This document shows, piece after piece, positions 1 through 10,295 of a DNA stretch of 64,000 nt; the first letter of the stretch is position 1; each line of letters starts with the position of its first letter. A program made the position numbers and the translations under genes. Source of the DNA: Salticus scenicus (Eukaryota; Arthropoda; Arachnida; Araneae; Salticidae); contig OZ005656.1 in NCBI GenBank assembly GCA_963930645.1, positions 187,375,880 to 187,439,879 of the forward strand, read 5' to 3'. The notes beneath the pieces are model-generated. The model ran no database searches. It was not told where the DNA came from and worked only from the letters and a program-made list of their open reading frames with translations.

Positions 1-430
1 TACCAGGAAATTCTAATTAATATGAATTGAGAATAAACATAAAATATATCCAGCAATATGGAAGAATCTAACTTAAAGCATAATCAGGATGAGCAAAAAT
101 TTTAATTAAATATTTAACAATTGACTAAGCGCATATTGGAATGTCGGGTAATACAACTTTAATAGATTTATGGCAACAAAAAATTAACTGCGACAGTAGG
201 TAATTAAAAAACACGACCGAAAATTACCGCAGCGTTTATTAAACATTCTCTCTTTTTGGGGTTCATCCCAGCGTTAAAAAACGCATCAGAACATGGTATT
301 CTAATATATCATACAATGCAGTTTCATATAATTACTCTCCCACCCTTCAACCCCCATCGTGGTATGAGACATTCAAAACTATAAGGCAGGGTTCCCGAAG
401 CATAGCAGTGACTCACTGAATCAATATTGA

Positions 431-524
431 TATCACCGTGTATCATTGTTGCACCCTTCCTTGCCCATCCCATTGAAACGGGGATGTACTGTTTGTACAG
501 TGTTACGACAATGATACACTGATA
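431..524. repeat. Small foldback (MITE-like)
   Basis: The left arm reads TATCACCGTGTATCATTGTT and the right arm, reverse-complemented, reads TATCAGTGTATCATTGTCG. The arms are about 19 nt and enclose roughly 55 nt containing a second small palindrome around GTACTGTTTGTACAG. No target duplication is evident. It could be a decayed short MITE or a chance palindrome. Confidence 0.4.
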
Positions 525-1137
525 AAAAAGTTGCCGTGTTATCTCAAAGAGTGTGACGAAAAAGCGATATTTTGCTAGAGGGAGGTTAATGAAGAATGCG
601 CCAAAAGAGAGTGTTTGGATGTAACGTGGAAGGAAATGTCTAGATATTTATAGGAAGTTTCATACTGAGATACAAGATTTTAAATTGCTATATATGTGTT
701 CGGATATTGGATTTTTCTTTTTTCTATTTCCTTTACTTGACAAGGAAGAAACTTCCTAGAGGTGTAGGAAAAATCGTTTTCCTATCTTTATCATGCAAGA
801 TAAAACATATTAGGAAAAAAAAAAAAAAAAAAAAAGAAAAGAAAACGAATGCCGAATGATATGTTATGCAGAAATCGTTATGAAATGCGTAAAATAATTA
901 GGAGAAATGGTTAGAAATTAATGCTATTAAAATAGAGATGAAAATTTGATGTTCAAATCGTGAAGAAAGAGGGGACATTCCATCTGTCGTTGGCAGCCAA
1001 AGCCCATATGGAGATATTTGTTAGGAGAGTAACTTATACCTAATGCATCTTTCTTTTAAATTTCGTTTTGAAATTAAAAAAAAAAAAAAAAAAAATCCAC
1101 AATCATTGAATTTGTTTTCGTTTTCCAAAAACTGATA

Positions 1138-1173
<36 letters not shown>
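1138..1173. repeat. ATT trinucleotide microsatellite
   Basis: About 12 uninterrupted ATT units are visible. Confidence 0.9.
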
Positions 1174-1589
1174 TTCATTTTGTAGCTAAAATATGTGAAA
1201 TGTGATCTAAAACAATTTTCTGCACTTTCTAGTATCAAATGAAATACAATAAAGTACCGTTTATATACGTCTTTCAAGGGTTTGGCGTAAAAGGACGTAT
1301 AAATGGAAAGATGTATAATTGAAATTCAAACTCTGATTTAAAAAAAAAAAAAGTTTAATGCAACTGAAGTAAAATTTATGTGAAATTACTAATTAATAAA
1401 AAAATTTTAAGATAGTAACTAGTATATTGTTTCCTTGTAGAATTAATATTTGAAAATAATAATTAAATAAAAAAAAAAGATTAATTATAAAAATGTTTGC
1501 ATGACTTGAATACTAATTATCTCATACACTGAGTATTGTATTATATATCTTGAATATTATTTATAGACACTAAGCATCATTTTTTTTTT

Positions 1590-2922
1590 AGTTCCCCATC
1601 ATACTATAGGTATGGGGAACTTAGGTAATCGTGAAAATTTTCGACCTCGGTTTTTTGACTTTTCTACACGTTTTCAGGTGTGAGGAATCCGAAAATGACA
1701 AAATTTCTATGGTGTCTGTCTGTAGGGTGTCTGTTAGTGTGTCAGTGTGTCAGTCCGTTAGTGTGTTAGTCCGTTAGTTTTTTACTCAGTTAACACGATA
1801 TCTCACGAACAAATGATCGCAGAGAGGTCAGATCAGTTTTAAAGTATTACTTTCGACACTGGCAAGAACCCTATTCATTTGCAACATTCGAATTTAAAAA
1901 CTTCGTAAGTTATTAGAAATTTACGATTTTCTTAACATGGGAGAATAGGACAAAAATTTACTTAAACGTGCATTTAATGGAAACTTTTTACTGTAAAAAT
2001 GTCAGACCAGTTTTAAAATATCAGTTTTGATGCCGGAATGAACATCAGTAACTATAAATATGCTACTTTGGAAATTTCGCAAGTTATTGGAAATTTACGA
2101 ATTTTTTAACATGGCAGTAAAGGGCAAAATTTCACATAAACGTCAATTTTGAGAGATATTTTCATCGTAAAGATGTCAGACTACTTTTGAAATATTATAT
2201 AGGACACTGGCATGATTATTAATGACTATGAATTTTCCAATATAAAGATTTCGTAAGTTATTGGAAATTTACGAATTTCTTAACATGGCTGAATAGAGCA
2301 AAATTTCACATAAACGTCAATCTTGAGGGATATTTTCATCGTAAAGATGTCAAACCACTTTCGAAATATTATTTAGGATACTGGCAGGAATATCATAGAC
2401 TACGATTTTTCCAATTTAAAAAATTCGTAAGTTATTTGGAATTTACGATTTACTTAACATGTCAGAATAAGGCAAAATTGAGCATAAATTTCTATTTTGA
2501 GGATAGTAAATACATTAGACAACTTCAAAATTACATTTATGATATTTGTTTGAACATGATTGAATACAAATATTCTAATAGGAAAATTTCGTAAATCATT
2601 CGTAATTTACGATTTTATCACCATAGCGAAATTGTAAATTTTTCATATAAATATGAATTTTGAGGATTATTGCATTGAAAATAGTAGGATGAAAACTAAA
2701 CAACGGAATTGACCCTGATAAAATAAATTAATAGATTAGAATAAGATATATATATCGAAGTGAACGGTGGATAGCCTATTAGGCGGGGATTTCATTCTGT
2801 CACTGTAACAAGATTTGGTCAAATTCATTTCTTTTAACATGATTATAATATGTCTCGCACTAGAAATTTCTGAGAACATGAATATGATGGGGAACTGAGC
2901 AGAGTCCACCTATGCCAACTAG
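1590..2922 (+). mobile_element. Family H1 interspersed element, copy 1 (Helentron-like, non-autonomous)
   Basis: A near-identical 1.31 kb copy lies at 59809-61122, which fixes both ends. The 5' end starts with a hairpin (GTTCCCCAT at 1591-1599 pairing with ATGGGGAAC at 1612-1620). The same motif recurs as ATGATGGGGAAC at 2884-2895, followed by a 27-nt tail ending CTAG and a run of T. T flanks both ends. Inside are a TGTCTGT-rich patch (about 1720-1790) and five imperfect tandem units of about 172 bp. No protein is encoded. The asymmetric subterminal inverted repeats, internal tandem array and T/T flanks resemble Helentron-associated elements (HINEs). That classification is inference, and I see no strong 3' hairpin in the tail. 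Confidence 0.75.
1904..2640 (+). repeat. Internal tandem array of H1, unit about 172 bp, five units
   Basis: The marker CGTAAGTTATT followed by AATTTACGA recurs at about 1904, 2079, 2252, 2426 and 2590, giving spacings of 175, 173, 174 and 164. The second H1 copy has the same five units. Confidence 0.8.
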
Positions 2923-3274
2923 TTTTTTTTTTTCAGTTTTTCTCATTAAACCCACACTCTTTTTGATTTTTCTCAAATTTCAGTTTTATCTTTCAATATT
3001 ATAGTCAAGATATTGACTTTCGAACCTTACTGTGTTCCTCATTTCAGATGCTTTTTAGACAAAGTCCTTCTTATTTCGAACGAAAAAGAAATGACCGGTC
3101 GAGAAAATTTGCTAATTAAAAAAAAGAAAGAAAGAAAGAAAATGAAAATGACGTATAGCTGATATTGAGCGTCATATAAACGAAACGTTTTTGTATTAAA
3201 ATGAATAGGAACAAATCGAGATTTTAGAGAAAAAGATGTCTAAATGAGAGACCTATAAACGGTGTTTTACTGTA

Positions 3275-3285
<11 letters not shown>

Positions 3286-3307
<22 letters not shown>

Positions 3308-3308
3308 A
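3286..3308. repeat. GA microsatellite
   Basis: An uninterrupted run of about 11 GA units directly follows an A-run. Confidence 0.85.
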
Positions 3309-3369
3309 TCAAATTTTGGGAAATAAACACAAATTTAACAGTTATGAATTTTCTGAATATAAAAGAGGA

Positions 3370-3372
<3 letters not shown>

Positions 3373-3405
<33 letters not shown>
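3373..3405. repeat. TA microsatellite
   Basis: An uninterrupted TA run of about 16 units. Confidence 0.9.
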
Positions 3406-3410
<5 letters not shown>

Positions 3411-4015
3411 ATATAAATAATTAATTTATTAATAAATTTCTCCATAGTATAGCATTATATTTGGCTATCAAAAACGGCGAATAAGAAATTGGATCGTACT
3501 TCAAAACACGTATGATAGGGTGAGTGAAGACATGCAGGATGTCATGAATATTTATAGAGGTTGGCACGCGACTTTTTTAATATGATGTCAGATAGATCGT
3601 TACACGAGATTTTTTAAATTATCCATTTCCAGGAGAAAAAAAAAGGGGGGGGGGAGAAATATAAACCATATTTTGAATTCTGTCAATATAACCATGCATT
3701 GAAAATCAGTCCTGCATTCTTAATGTAATTCACTCAACTATTTGTATGCCATAGTATGTACAACATGACTTTCAGGGCCCGACTTAGCCAAATTGGGATC
3801 TAGGATAGATACTTCATCAGGGGCAGAATTCTCGTGAGAAGAAAAAGTAAGGTGAGAATTTCTCACACTTCTTGAAAAATAAATTGAGACTTTTAAAAAC
3901 TATGCGGGATTTCTGAAAATTAAGTGAGACGTGAGACCCCAAATAAAATTTGAATAATAATAATAGGTCTTTTACATGAACGCACAGAATTTATATCTGT
4001 AATGAATGCGATTTT

Positions 4016-4470
4016 TAGTGCTAGAGGCCTATTTCAGTCGGTACAGTTGTCGAATTTTTATACGTCACTCTTAATTAGTGCTAAGGGCCTATTTCAGTCG
4101 GTTTATTGAATGGGGATTTATTGAATGAAGTCCCCCCAAGGCACAACTTTGACATGAGTCCCCCCCCCAGGCCCAACTTTGACATGAGTCCCCCCCAAGG
4201 TACCCCTATTTCAGTCGGTACAGCGTTGTCGAATTTTTATAATACACTCTTAATAGTGCTAAGGGCCTATTTCAGTCGGTTTATTGAATGGGGATTTATT
4301 GAATGAAGTCCCCCCAAGGCCCAACTTTGACATGAGTCCCCCCCCAGGCCCAACTTTGACATGAGTCCCCCCCCAGGGTACAACTTTGACATGAGTCCCC
4401 CCCAAGGCCCAACTTTGACATGAGTTCCCCCCAAGGTACAACTTTGACATGAGTCCCCCCCAAGGCACAC
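4016..4470. repeat. Composite C-rich minisatellite
   Basis: A unit of about 29 bp, built on CAACTTTGACATGAGT followed by a run of 6-8 C, occurs about twice at 4143-4203 and about five times at 4320-4465. A larger segment containing GCCTATTTCAGTCGGT and the ATTGAATG repeats is itself duplicated with an offset of about 177 bp (4079 and 4256). All ORFs across this block on either strand are translations of the repeat. The array abuts a Helitron Rep fragment, so it may be internal to a decayed Helitron. Confidence 0.85.
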
Positions 4471-4484
4471 CTCCCCCTCATTAG

Positions 4485-4682
4485 GAAAAAGAGAAAAAAC
4501 GTTGTTTTGCGGCTATAAGACAGTTTGGACTTCCAACGTTATTTGTTACAGTATCTGCAGCTGAAACACATTGGTTTGATTTAATGAAAACTTTATCATG
4601 GAATTTAGATCGTCACGAATTAACTAAAGAAGAATTTGTCGATAATAACAAGTTTAGCAGTAGGCCTCTGGCACTAAATTAA
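4485..4682 (+). pseudogene. Fragment of a Helitron Rep (Helitron-like N-terminal domain) protein
   Basis: An open stretch of about 65 codons encodes a peptide with the core IRQFGLPTLFVTVSAAETHW, then a DLMKTL helix and an acidic KEEF segment, ending at a stop at 4680-4682. Helitron Rep proteins carry a comparable G-x-PT-x-F-x-T-x-S-AxE-x-x-W signature ahead of the HUH rolling-circle nuclease motif, and I assign the family on that match. No upstream start is present: an in-frame stop lies at 4482-4484, and the helicase and the HUH motif are missing. It is therefore a short remnant. The neighbouring C-rich minisatellite may belong to the same element. A Helitron (51478-53041) elsewhere in the window shows the superfamily has been present in this genome. 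Confidence 0.55.
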
Positions 4683-7190
4683 AATCAGTCAATGTCAGAT
4701 TTTCATGTTTTAAATAATGAAATAATGTCGTGTCTGTATATTTATTACATTTTTATTATTATTATTTTCTTTTTCTTTTTTTCATAGTTTTTGGTTTCTA
4801 CAGTGCGTACAGCAAAAAATTTTGGCCTAATACACCAAGTCATTTGAGCAGGTTTTTCTTTTGGGACAGATTTCAATTAAAGATTTTTAGAAGTATTCCG
4901 TTTAATGGAGGGGGGAGACCAAGAATTTGCGTATACTTGATAAATATAGGGCCCGGTTTGTTCGTCACATATTTTTACTGTTATAGAAAAAATGTAAGTC
5001 TAAAAAATATACAATAAAAAAAGTTTTTCGTGTATTTTTAATCAAATCTGAAAAATAAAAAAGCGCACGAATTTCTTGCAATCAATATTCAAAATTTTAA
5101 GCGAAAAATGAAAAAAATATGCGAGATTCTCGCGGTCTCGCGCTTTAATGGGAACCCTGATCCACCTTCACTTGTTTATTTGAATTTAAATAAAAAATGG
5201 CATTGAAAGAAATTTATTTCTTTTGAGGGCCCACTTCACACTATGAGGAACGCAATATACAAAATTCATACGAGATTTATATGTTTTACTTATTACTGAG
5301 TTAATGGGATGTCACTATTTCTCATTGAACGTCTGGCAACCTGAAAATTAAGGAACAAATAAGAAAATTTTGATTACAATCCGGAAAAATTAGCGAATTT
5401 CGATAAAATTTCGAAATAAATAAAGTAAATAAAGAAACTTCTATTGAACTGGGGAAATTTAAAGCCAAAATAGTCAGTTTAAGAAATGTTAGACTCTAAA
5501 ATAAAAGAAAATGATCTGAAAAGGTCTAGAGAAGTTTAACCAGGAGAATCAGGGAGGTAGTTTTTTCTAACAAATTCTGGCCACCTTGATCAAACTGTTT
5601 TTATGATATAGCCAAATCATATTAAAATTTTATTCACAGAGCAGATTTGTATAAATAGGAAAAGTAAAACTATTTCTCTGTAATGAATTCATATATATAT
5701 ATATATATATATAATTCTCAACTGTAATGGTTTATGAAATAGTAAGAAGACAAATAAAGCTATGCAATTAGTTAAGTTTTTAAAATTTGGAAATTTTCAG
5801 GTTTTGCCAAGGCCGGGGATAAAGGTGGATTTTAGAGGTTCAAACAACCTCAGAAATTTTGCAGATTTGTTAAAAATTTTTAAGCTAATCTTCAAATTTA
5901 ACACTCAGCACTATGCACTGAAATTTAAACCCCCTCCTAAAGTCTTTTCTGCCTTCTGTATAACACATACAATCAGTGTGACTTTGTATCGGTGCTGATG
6001 ATAAATACACATATGATATACGAACTGAAGTGGATGACTTTGCTTATTGTCTGACATAAATTGTACATCCATGATTTATCATATATCTTCCACTAAGTTG
6101 CGTCATTCATCTCTCGTGTAATATTTTTTTCATCACAGTTCTAATCCCATGATACTTTGAGGGAAATGGGGGTGTTTGGAAATTCTCCACCCCCAAACTA
6201 ACCAACTGGCGTCATGATAGATGCCTTCTCTCCATCCACGATCCGATTTCGAAACATGCAGCATGTCCGAAGCCCCTGAAATTTATGGCCATGGATTGAA
6301 TGTCGTAGCAGCAGGAGGGGGGTTGGGGGAGGCAGTTGTAACCATTCTAGAGTGCGAACAACCCCCCTTTCCTTTTATTTTTGCGAGGGGGGATCCATAA
6401 CCAAGTACAGGGAACGATCCAGAATAAGTTTGTGTCAGAAAGGAGATTTATTGGTTGAATCTGCGCGTATAGGATAACGCTGCACAAGCTGCTGTTCAGA
6501 GATTTCGGAAATCGATGGTTCTTTGTTGATATTAATATTGAAAAGACAGTAAATGGAAAAGGAGTTAGTAATATTATAAGATATTGATGTTGTTTCAGCT
6601 TGAAATTAATCCGCTAGAGGTATACTAAAAAAGGGCATAAATGCAAAATAGTTGAAATATAGAGAAGCATGCTGAAATATTTATTGTAAAAAATATAAGG
6701 AAAAGGAAAAAAGCTAAAGTTTAAAATAAGTAACATGAATCTATTTATGAACCAATAATTTTTAACAAAAATCAGAACTTCAGCATATTAGCTGCAGCTA
6801 AAAGTAAAACGTAGTTGATAGTAGTATGCCACCAATTTCTTACTGGAAAAGAGTAAGAATTTGGTTGAATTGAATATGATATTGATACGATTTGTTTTTA
6901 TGATTAAAGATCTTTTTGCATTGCAAGCTCAAATTGATTCAGAATATAAAAAGAATGAGCCAAGAACTTGTACAAAAATATTTCTATTATCATTTTACAT
7001 GATACTGAGTACACTCAGCATCCATTTTATTATGAACACCTTACAGTTTTATGCAATGCTGAAATATTGCGTCTTTGTTTTGCCCTTAGAAAGCTATAGT
7101 TGCATAAAAAAAAGTAAGTTAAATTCCTCGGACAGTCGCTTAGATGAATTGCTTGTGAATATATTGGAAAAAGCGTGATTTGATGGGACC
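4683..7190. other. Non-coding stretch
   Basis: I recognise no gene. An AT run lies at 5691-5713. A compositionally different, less AT-rich patch with GGGG and CCCC runs lies at about 6170-6500. ORFs of 61-105 codons occur but show no family signature, and some are shadows of each other on opposite strands. A segment near 4890-5160 begins and ends in sequence reminiscent of hAT termini, but I could not pair the ends. Confidence 0.5.
5691..5713. repeat. AT microsatellite
   Basis: An uninterrupted AT run of about 11 units. Confidence 0.85.
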
Positions 7191-7194
7191 CTGA

Positions 7195-8040
7195 ATACGG
7201 AATGATAGTAAAAGCTCGGATGCATGGATTAAGTATTAGTGAGACTGTGAAATGTTCACAAGCAAAGTGTATCATGACTGGACTGTCAGGCAAAAAACTG
7301 GTTCTGTATGGGCAAATACTGTCAACCTTTGTGGTCATCACTGAGTGGGGGATAATGAAATGGAACGGAAAATCCGTCGAATTCTAAAGTAAACAAAGCT
7401 CTAATAGTGCAGCAGATTACAGCAGTTCTTAATCGAGGATCGTCTAAAGAAATCTCTGGGCGCATTAGTGAAGTCGAATGCCAATGCGAACACTATTGCT
7501 CTCAGCAGAAAACAATATAAGACGAGCCAAGTTCGCTCAGGCACACAGTACTGGATGATTCAATAGTATGGAAAAGAATAATGTAGTCTCTCCAATGAAT
7601 CTCGTTGTAAGCAACATAATGCAGATGGTCGAGTTAGAATAAGGTGAACTCTAAACACATTGCTACAAATCTGAGACAACGTAAAGCGGAAGATTTTCGT
7701 TTTTGGCATATTTTGGGATATTTATTTCATCTACATGATCGAATAAGACATCATGCCTAAACGTCGCGGCTGACCAAATACAATGTATGGTGTTCATGAT
7801 TTATTCCTTTTGCAACAAACACTTTTAATAGGATAAAATGCTCTGCCATATTGCTGGTGTTGTAAAGGATTGGTTTGAAAGTCATCAAGAAGATGTCCCT
7901 TTGTTGCACTTAACCCCCCCCCCCCCCCCAATACCCCTTAATTCTATTGAGCATTTGAGGGTGGAAGTTGAAAGAGCCACTCTATCTAGATTCACAGTCA
8001 TCAATCTGATACGATTGGAAAGTGTAATTCTTCAATCACG
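7195..8040 (+). pseudogene. Decayed Tc1-like transposase
   Basis: Conceptual translation in shifting frames gives Tc1-family landmarks in the expected order. First comes an N-terminal helix-turn-helix-like segment (MIVKARMHGLSISETVK, about 7202). Next is an RRAKFAQAH segment (about 7524), then an NESR segment where WSDESRF is usual (about 7590-7600), followed by a DGRVRI-like segment (about 7625). Finally there is CHIAGVVKDWFESHQEDVPLLH (about 7843) and SIEHL where PDLNPIEHLW is usual (about 7945). Several frameshifts and stops and a 15-nt C-run at about 7916 interrupt it. The first catalytic aspartate position reads asparagine in the frame used. Such enzymes cut and paste at TA sites as DDE transposases, and this copy cannot. 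I could not identify its terminal inverted repeats. Confidence 0.65.
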
Positions 8041-8333
8041 GTTAAGCCTCAATATAAAAATTCAAAATTTAACTTCCAAAATAATCTTGTTGAAAAATAA
8101 CACATTGAATAATAAAATAAAATAAAATAAAATAGAATTCAAGTCTTGAATTTTTATGTGCAATGAGTTATTTCGAAAACTATATCATTTTGAATGGAAA
8201 TAAGAATTATTTTTCTACAGCCTTACATTAATTATAGCATACTCAGTAGCAAGGATAAACATAGAAAAAATTGTTTATCAACCTCGAATATCTATTAGAT
8301 ATATTGAATTTTTATACCAACTATGAGAAAAGG

Positions 8334-8397
8334 GCCAGAGCCAAGAATCGAACCCGAGCACTCTGCTTACTCTGCGGATGCCCTACCGCGGAGCCAT
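8334..8397 (-). pseudogene. tRNA-like segment, left arm
   Basis: On the minus strand an A-box-like GGCTCCGCGGTAGGGCAT is followed after an anticodon-arm-like region by a B-box-like GGGTTCGATTCTTGG. The acceptor ends do not pair well, so I regard it as a tRNA-derived relic and not a working tRNA gene. Confidence 0.5.
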
Positions 8398-8409
8398 CTT
8401 GATTGACTG

Positions 8410-8592
8410 CCGACAGCATTTTTCTCCTAATGCATTTTTTAATGTGAAAATTACCCAATCGAAATTTTTCACATAATGCATTTTTTTATGGGAAAATTAC
8501 TCACTCGGCATTTTTCACATAATGCATTATTTATGTGAAAATTACACCAGCATTTTTCAATAAAAAAATGCATTATGTGAAAAATGCTCAGT
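8410..8592. repeat. Central short palindromic repeats of the foldback
   Basis: TTTTTCACATAATGCATT and its complement recur about four times in alternating orientation (around 8412, 8468, 8513 and 8568). This makes most of the centre self-complementary. Confidence 0.6.
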
Positions 8593-8606
8593 TGGTATAC
8601 AAACAG

Positions 8607-8675
8607 GGTTCAGTGGTAGAGCATTCGCAAGGTAAGCGGAGTTTCCAGGATCGATTCCCGGCCATGGCATTTTCG
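8607..8675 (+). pseudogene. tRNA-like segment, right arm
   Basis: A GGTTCAGTGGTAGAGCAT block (A-box-like) is followed by TTCGC/GCGGA, which could form an anticodon stem. Then comes GGATCGATTCCCGG (B-box-like, with four of five T-stem pairs). The acceptor stem does not close. It resembles tRNA-derived SINE heads. Confidence 0.5.
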
Positions 8676-8697
8676 CATAGCTGGTATAAAAATTCAA

Positions 8698-9382
8698 CCT
8701 TACACTCCAACATCGCCAATGTAAACATATTTAGCTACTTCTCTAATAGTAAGTTATTTTTAATTTCAATTTCACCTATTATCTGATATCTGCTTATAAT
8801 AAAAATATCTGTAGCATGTTACCGAATATAAAGGTGAAAAAAAAACTGTTTTAAATATATAACAAGAGACAACTACTACGAAATTTAAAATGTTATTTCA
8901 TATATGCAAATTAATGAAATATGCGGAAATGAGATAATGTCTTATTTTGAAAAACTACTTTGGATATCACCAAATAAATATTAGTATCCTATGTTACATG
9001 ATTGACCAAAGGGTTAAGTCAATGTAAAGGTGACTCAACTATGACCTTTGACATTGATCCACGCCATTATACGGCGAATGCAATAAGTTATCGCAGTCAT
9101 AAGCTTTCCGCAAGTACTTTCGTATATCTAATGCAATGATTTCTTTAATGCATTCACATATTCAACACCAGCATTTATAAGCAAATAATTACAGGAGAGA
9201 GAGACGAAGCGAGTGAAAACTATACATTGTAGATTCTGAACTCTTTTCTTCTTTTCAAGGAAAAAACACTATAAGTGAAAAAAGGGAATAAAACTCCATA
9301 ATAAAAAAATAATTATAAAGCATCACAGAAAAAAAAAAAAATAATAATAAATAAAATTTAATGTTTTGAAATAAAAAGTAAA
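8698..9382. other. Non-coding stretch
   Basis: I see no gene. A nuclear-receptor-like direct repeat (TGACCTTTGACA) sits near 9042-9053 in sequence that looks less repetitive than its surroundings. Around 9195 is a short GA run. Confidence 0.5.
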
Positions 9383-9414
9383 AACCTTTGGATAAACACC
9401 ATAAAATGTAAAAA

Positions 9415-9468
9415 ACTCGCAACAATTGTTTCGGATCGAATGAAAACACGACCCTTCGTCAGGCGAAC
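9415..9468 (-). ncRNA. Hammerhead ribozyme motif (type I, Penelope terminal repeat)
   Basis: Read on the minus strand: stem I 5' strand GTTCGC, then CTGACGA, stem II GGGTCG/CGATCC with a 10-nt loop (one G-T pair), GAAAC, a 2-bp stem III with an AATT loop, GTT as the NUH cleavage triplet, then GCGAGT closing stem I. All core positions are kept. Hammerhead motifs with very short stem III are established in Penelope-like elements. Cleavage activity is inferred. Confidence 0.7.
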
Positions 9469-9544
9469 AAAATAAGCGCGAGTGCTGCCATCAAACGGCA
9501 ACGTACCAGAACTGCCACTTTGATGGCAGCACTCGTGCCTACTT

Positions 9545-9599
9545 TGTGCGCCTGAGGAAGGATCGTGTTGTCTTTTGACCTGAAACAACGGTTGAGAGT
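9545..9599 (+). ncRNA. Degraded hammerhead motif
   Basis: CTGAGGA and GAAAC are present, but stem II is mismatched and stem I (GTGCGC against GAGAGT) barely pairs. It is probably inactive. Confidence 0.45.
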
Positions 9600-9830
9600 T
9601 TGTTGTATTTTATAGTGTTTATCCGAAGTTTTGTACGTCAGATAAAACTTCATTTCTGAAAAGCTATAGTCTTGACATTGGAAACAAAAATTAATAATTT
9701 TTAAAATATTAATTAATTTTATCTGCTTTAAAGTACCTATAAAATTCTGCCATCAAGGCAGTTTTATGAATTCGTTTTTAATTTTTAGTTAACCCTTTGC
9801 CGGCCCTAACACACTCTAAAGCGCTCTAAG

Positions 9831-9999
9831 CAATGTTGCCAAATTGAGGGACTTTTTTATTGAACTCTTACCAGTAATTTTGCGGAATATTTGACATACA
9901 TAAAGAACGAATAACCTTTGAAGTAATTAGGCAAACATTACAGTTAAAACTTAGTAGTGGACATTGAATAAAATAAGTCCTCCAAATTTTGCAACACTG
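9831..9999. mobile_element. hAT-type MITE, family A (decayed copy)
   Basis: The terminal inverted repeats read CAATGTTGCCAAATT and, from the right, CAGTGTTGCAAAATT. GGACTTTTTTATT and its complement lie inside. Better copies of the same family lie at 23795, 27791 and 57172. No clear 8-bp duplication remains here. Confidence 0.65.
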
Positions 10000-10093
10000 A
10001 CCAGAGAAGTGAAATTAAATAACACAAGCAAATGGTTAAATTTCATCGGTATAAATGACTGCGTTGTAGGCGACGTTCAGAATATGTTTAAAA

Positions 10094-10124
<31 letters not shown>

Positions 10125-10204
10125 TTGTAAATTATCTTATAAATATGCGGAGTATAATAATATATGCGGTAACAACGTCTAGTTTATAATGGTATACTTA
10201 GATT

Positions 10205-10295
10205 CGGCTGAGGGGTCGTTTACATATTAAAACTTGCATCAAATTCCTATTCTTAAATAGCAACACCCATTTTGACAATTTTTGAATTATTTAGA
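10205..10295 (+). repeat. Dispersed repeat, third copy
   Basis: It shares GGGGTCGTTTACATATT, then TAGCAACACCCATTTTGAC, with the copies at 20777-20860 (plus) and 22380-22450 (minus). The similarity is moderate. Confidence 0.4.

Larger units (their letters stand above)
1..1589. other. AT-rich non-coding stretch
   Basis: I see no gene here. The stretch holds A-runs near 815-834 and 1076-1095, an ATT microsatellite at 1138-1173 and a small foldback at 431-524. The only ORF is a translated ATT repeat on the minus strand and is not credible as a gene. Confidence 0.6.
2923..4015. other. AT-rich non-coding stretch
   Basis: I see no gene. It contains an AAAG-rich patch near 3120-3140, a GA run at 3286-3308 and a TA run at 3373-3405. 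A poly-A/poly-G junction lies near 3637-3656. Confidence 0.6.
8304..8697. mobile_element. Foldback element with a tRNA-like sequence in each arm
   Basis: The ends are inverted copies: TTGAATTTTTATACCA at 8304-8319, and the complement of TGGTATAAAAATTCAA ending at 8697. The similarity continues to ACTATG/GCTATG. Each arm then contains a tRNA-like segment with A-box-like and B-box-like blocks, both reading outward. The centre is made of repeated TGCATT and TTTTCACATAA motifs. No target duplication was found. It could be a MITE built from a tRNA-derived SINE inserted head to head. Confidence 0.7.
9383..9634. mobile_element. Head-to-head pair of Penelope-like terminal repeats
   Basis: The left arm (minus orientation) and right arm (plus orientation) are copies of the terminal repeat also seen at 40640-40770 and 59472-59622. 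Shared markers are GGTGTTTAT, the CTGANGA...GAAAC hammerhead core and GCAGCACTCGTGCC. The arms meet at their 5' ends around 9495-9515. The left arm has an intact hammerhead, while the right arm is degraded. Inverted, partial terminal repeats are usual for Penelope-like elements. No reverse transcriptase lies between them. Confidence 0.7.

Noticed and set aside
4259..4481. Three overlapping minus-strand ORFs with repeated HVKV/GGT peptides
   Set aside because: They are translations of the C-rich minisatellite in three frames.
3820..5160. Large hAT element bounded by CAGGGGCAGAATTC and the complement of CAGGGTTCCCATT
   Set aside because: The ends agree only in CAGGG, and no 8-bp duplication is present.
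6861..7178. 105-codon ORF on the plus strand
   Set aside because: No start context, splice signals, domain signature or conservation evidence. It overlaps a 103-codon ORF on the other strand and lies next to a decayed Tc1 transposase.
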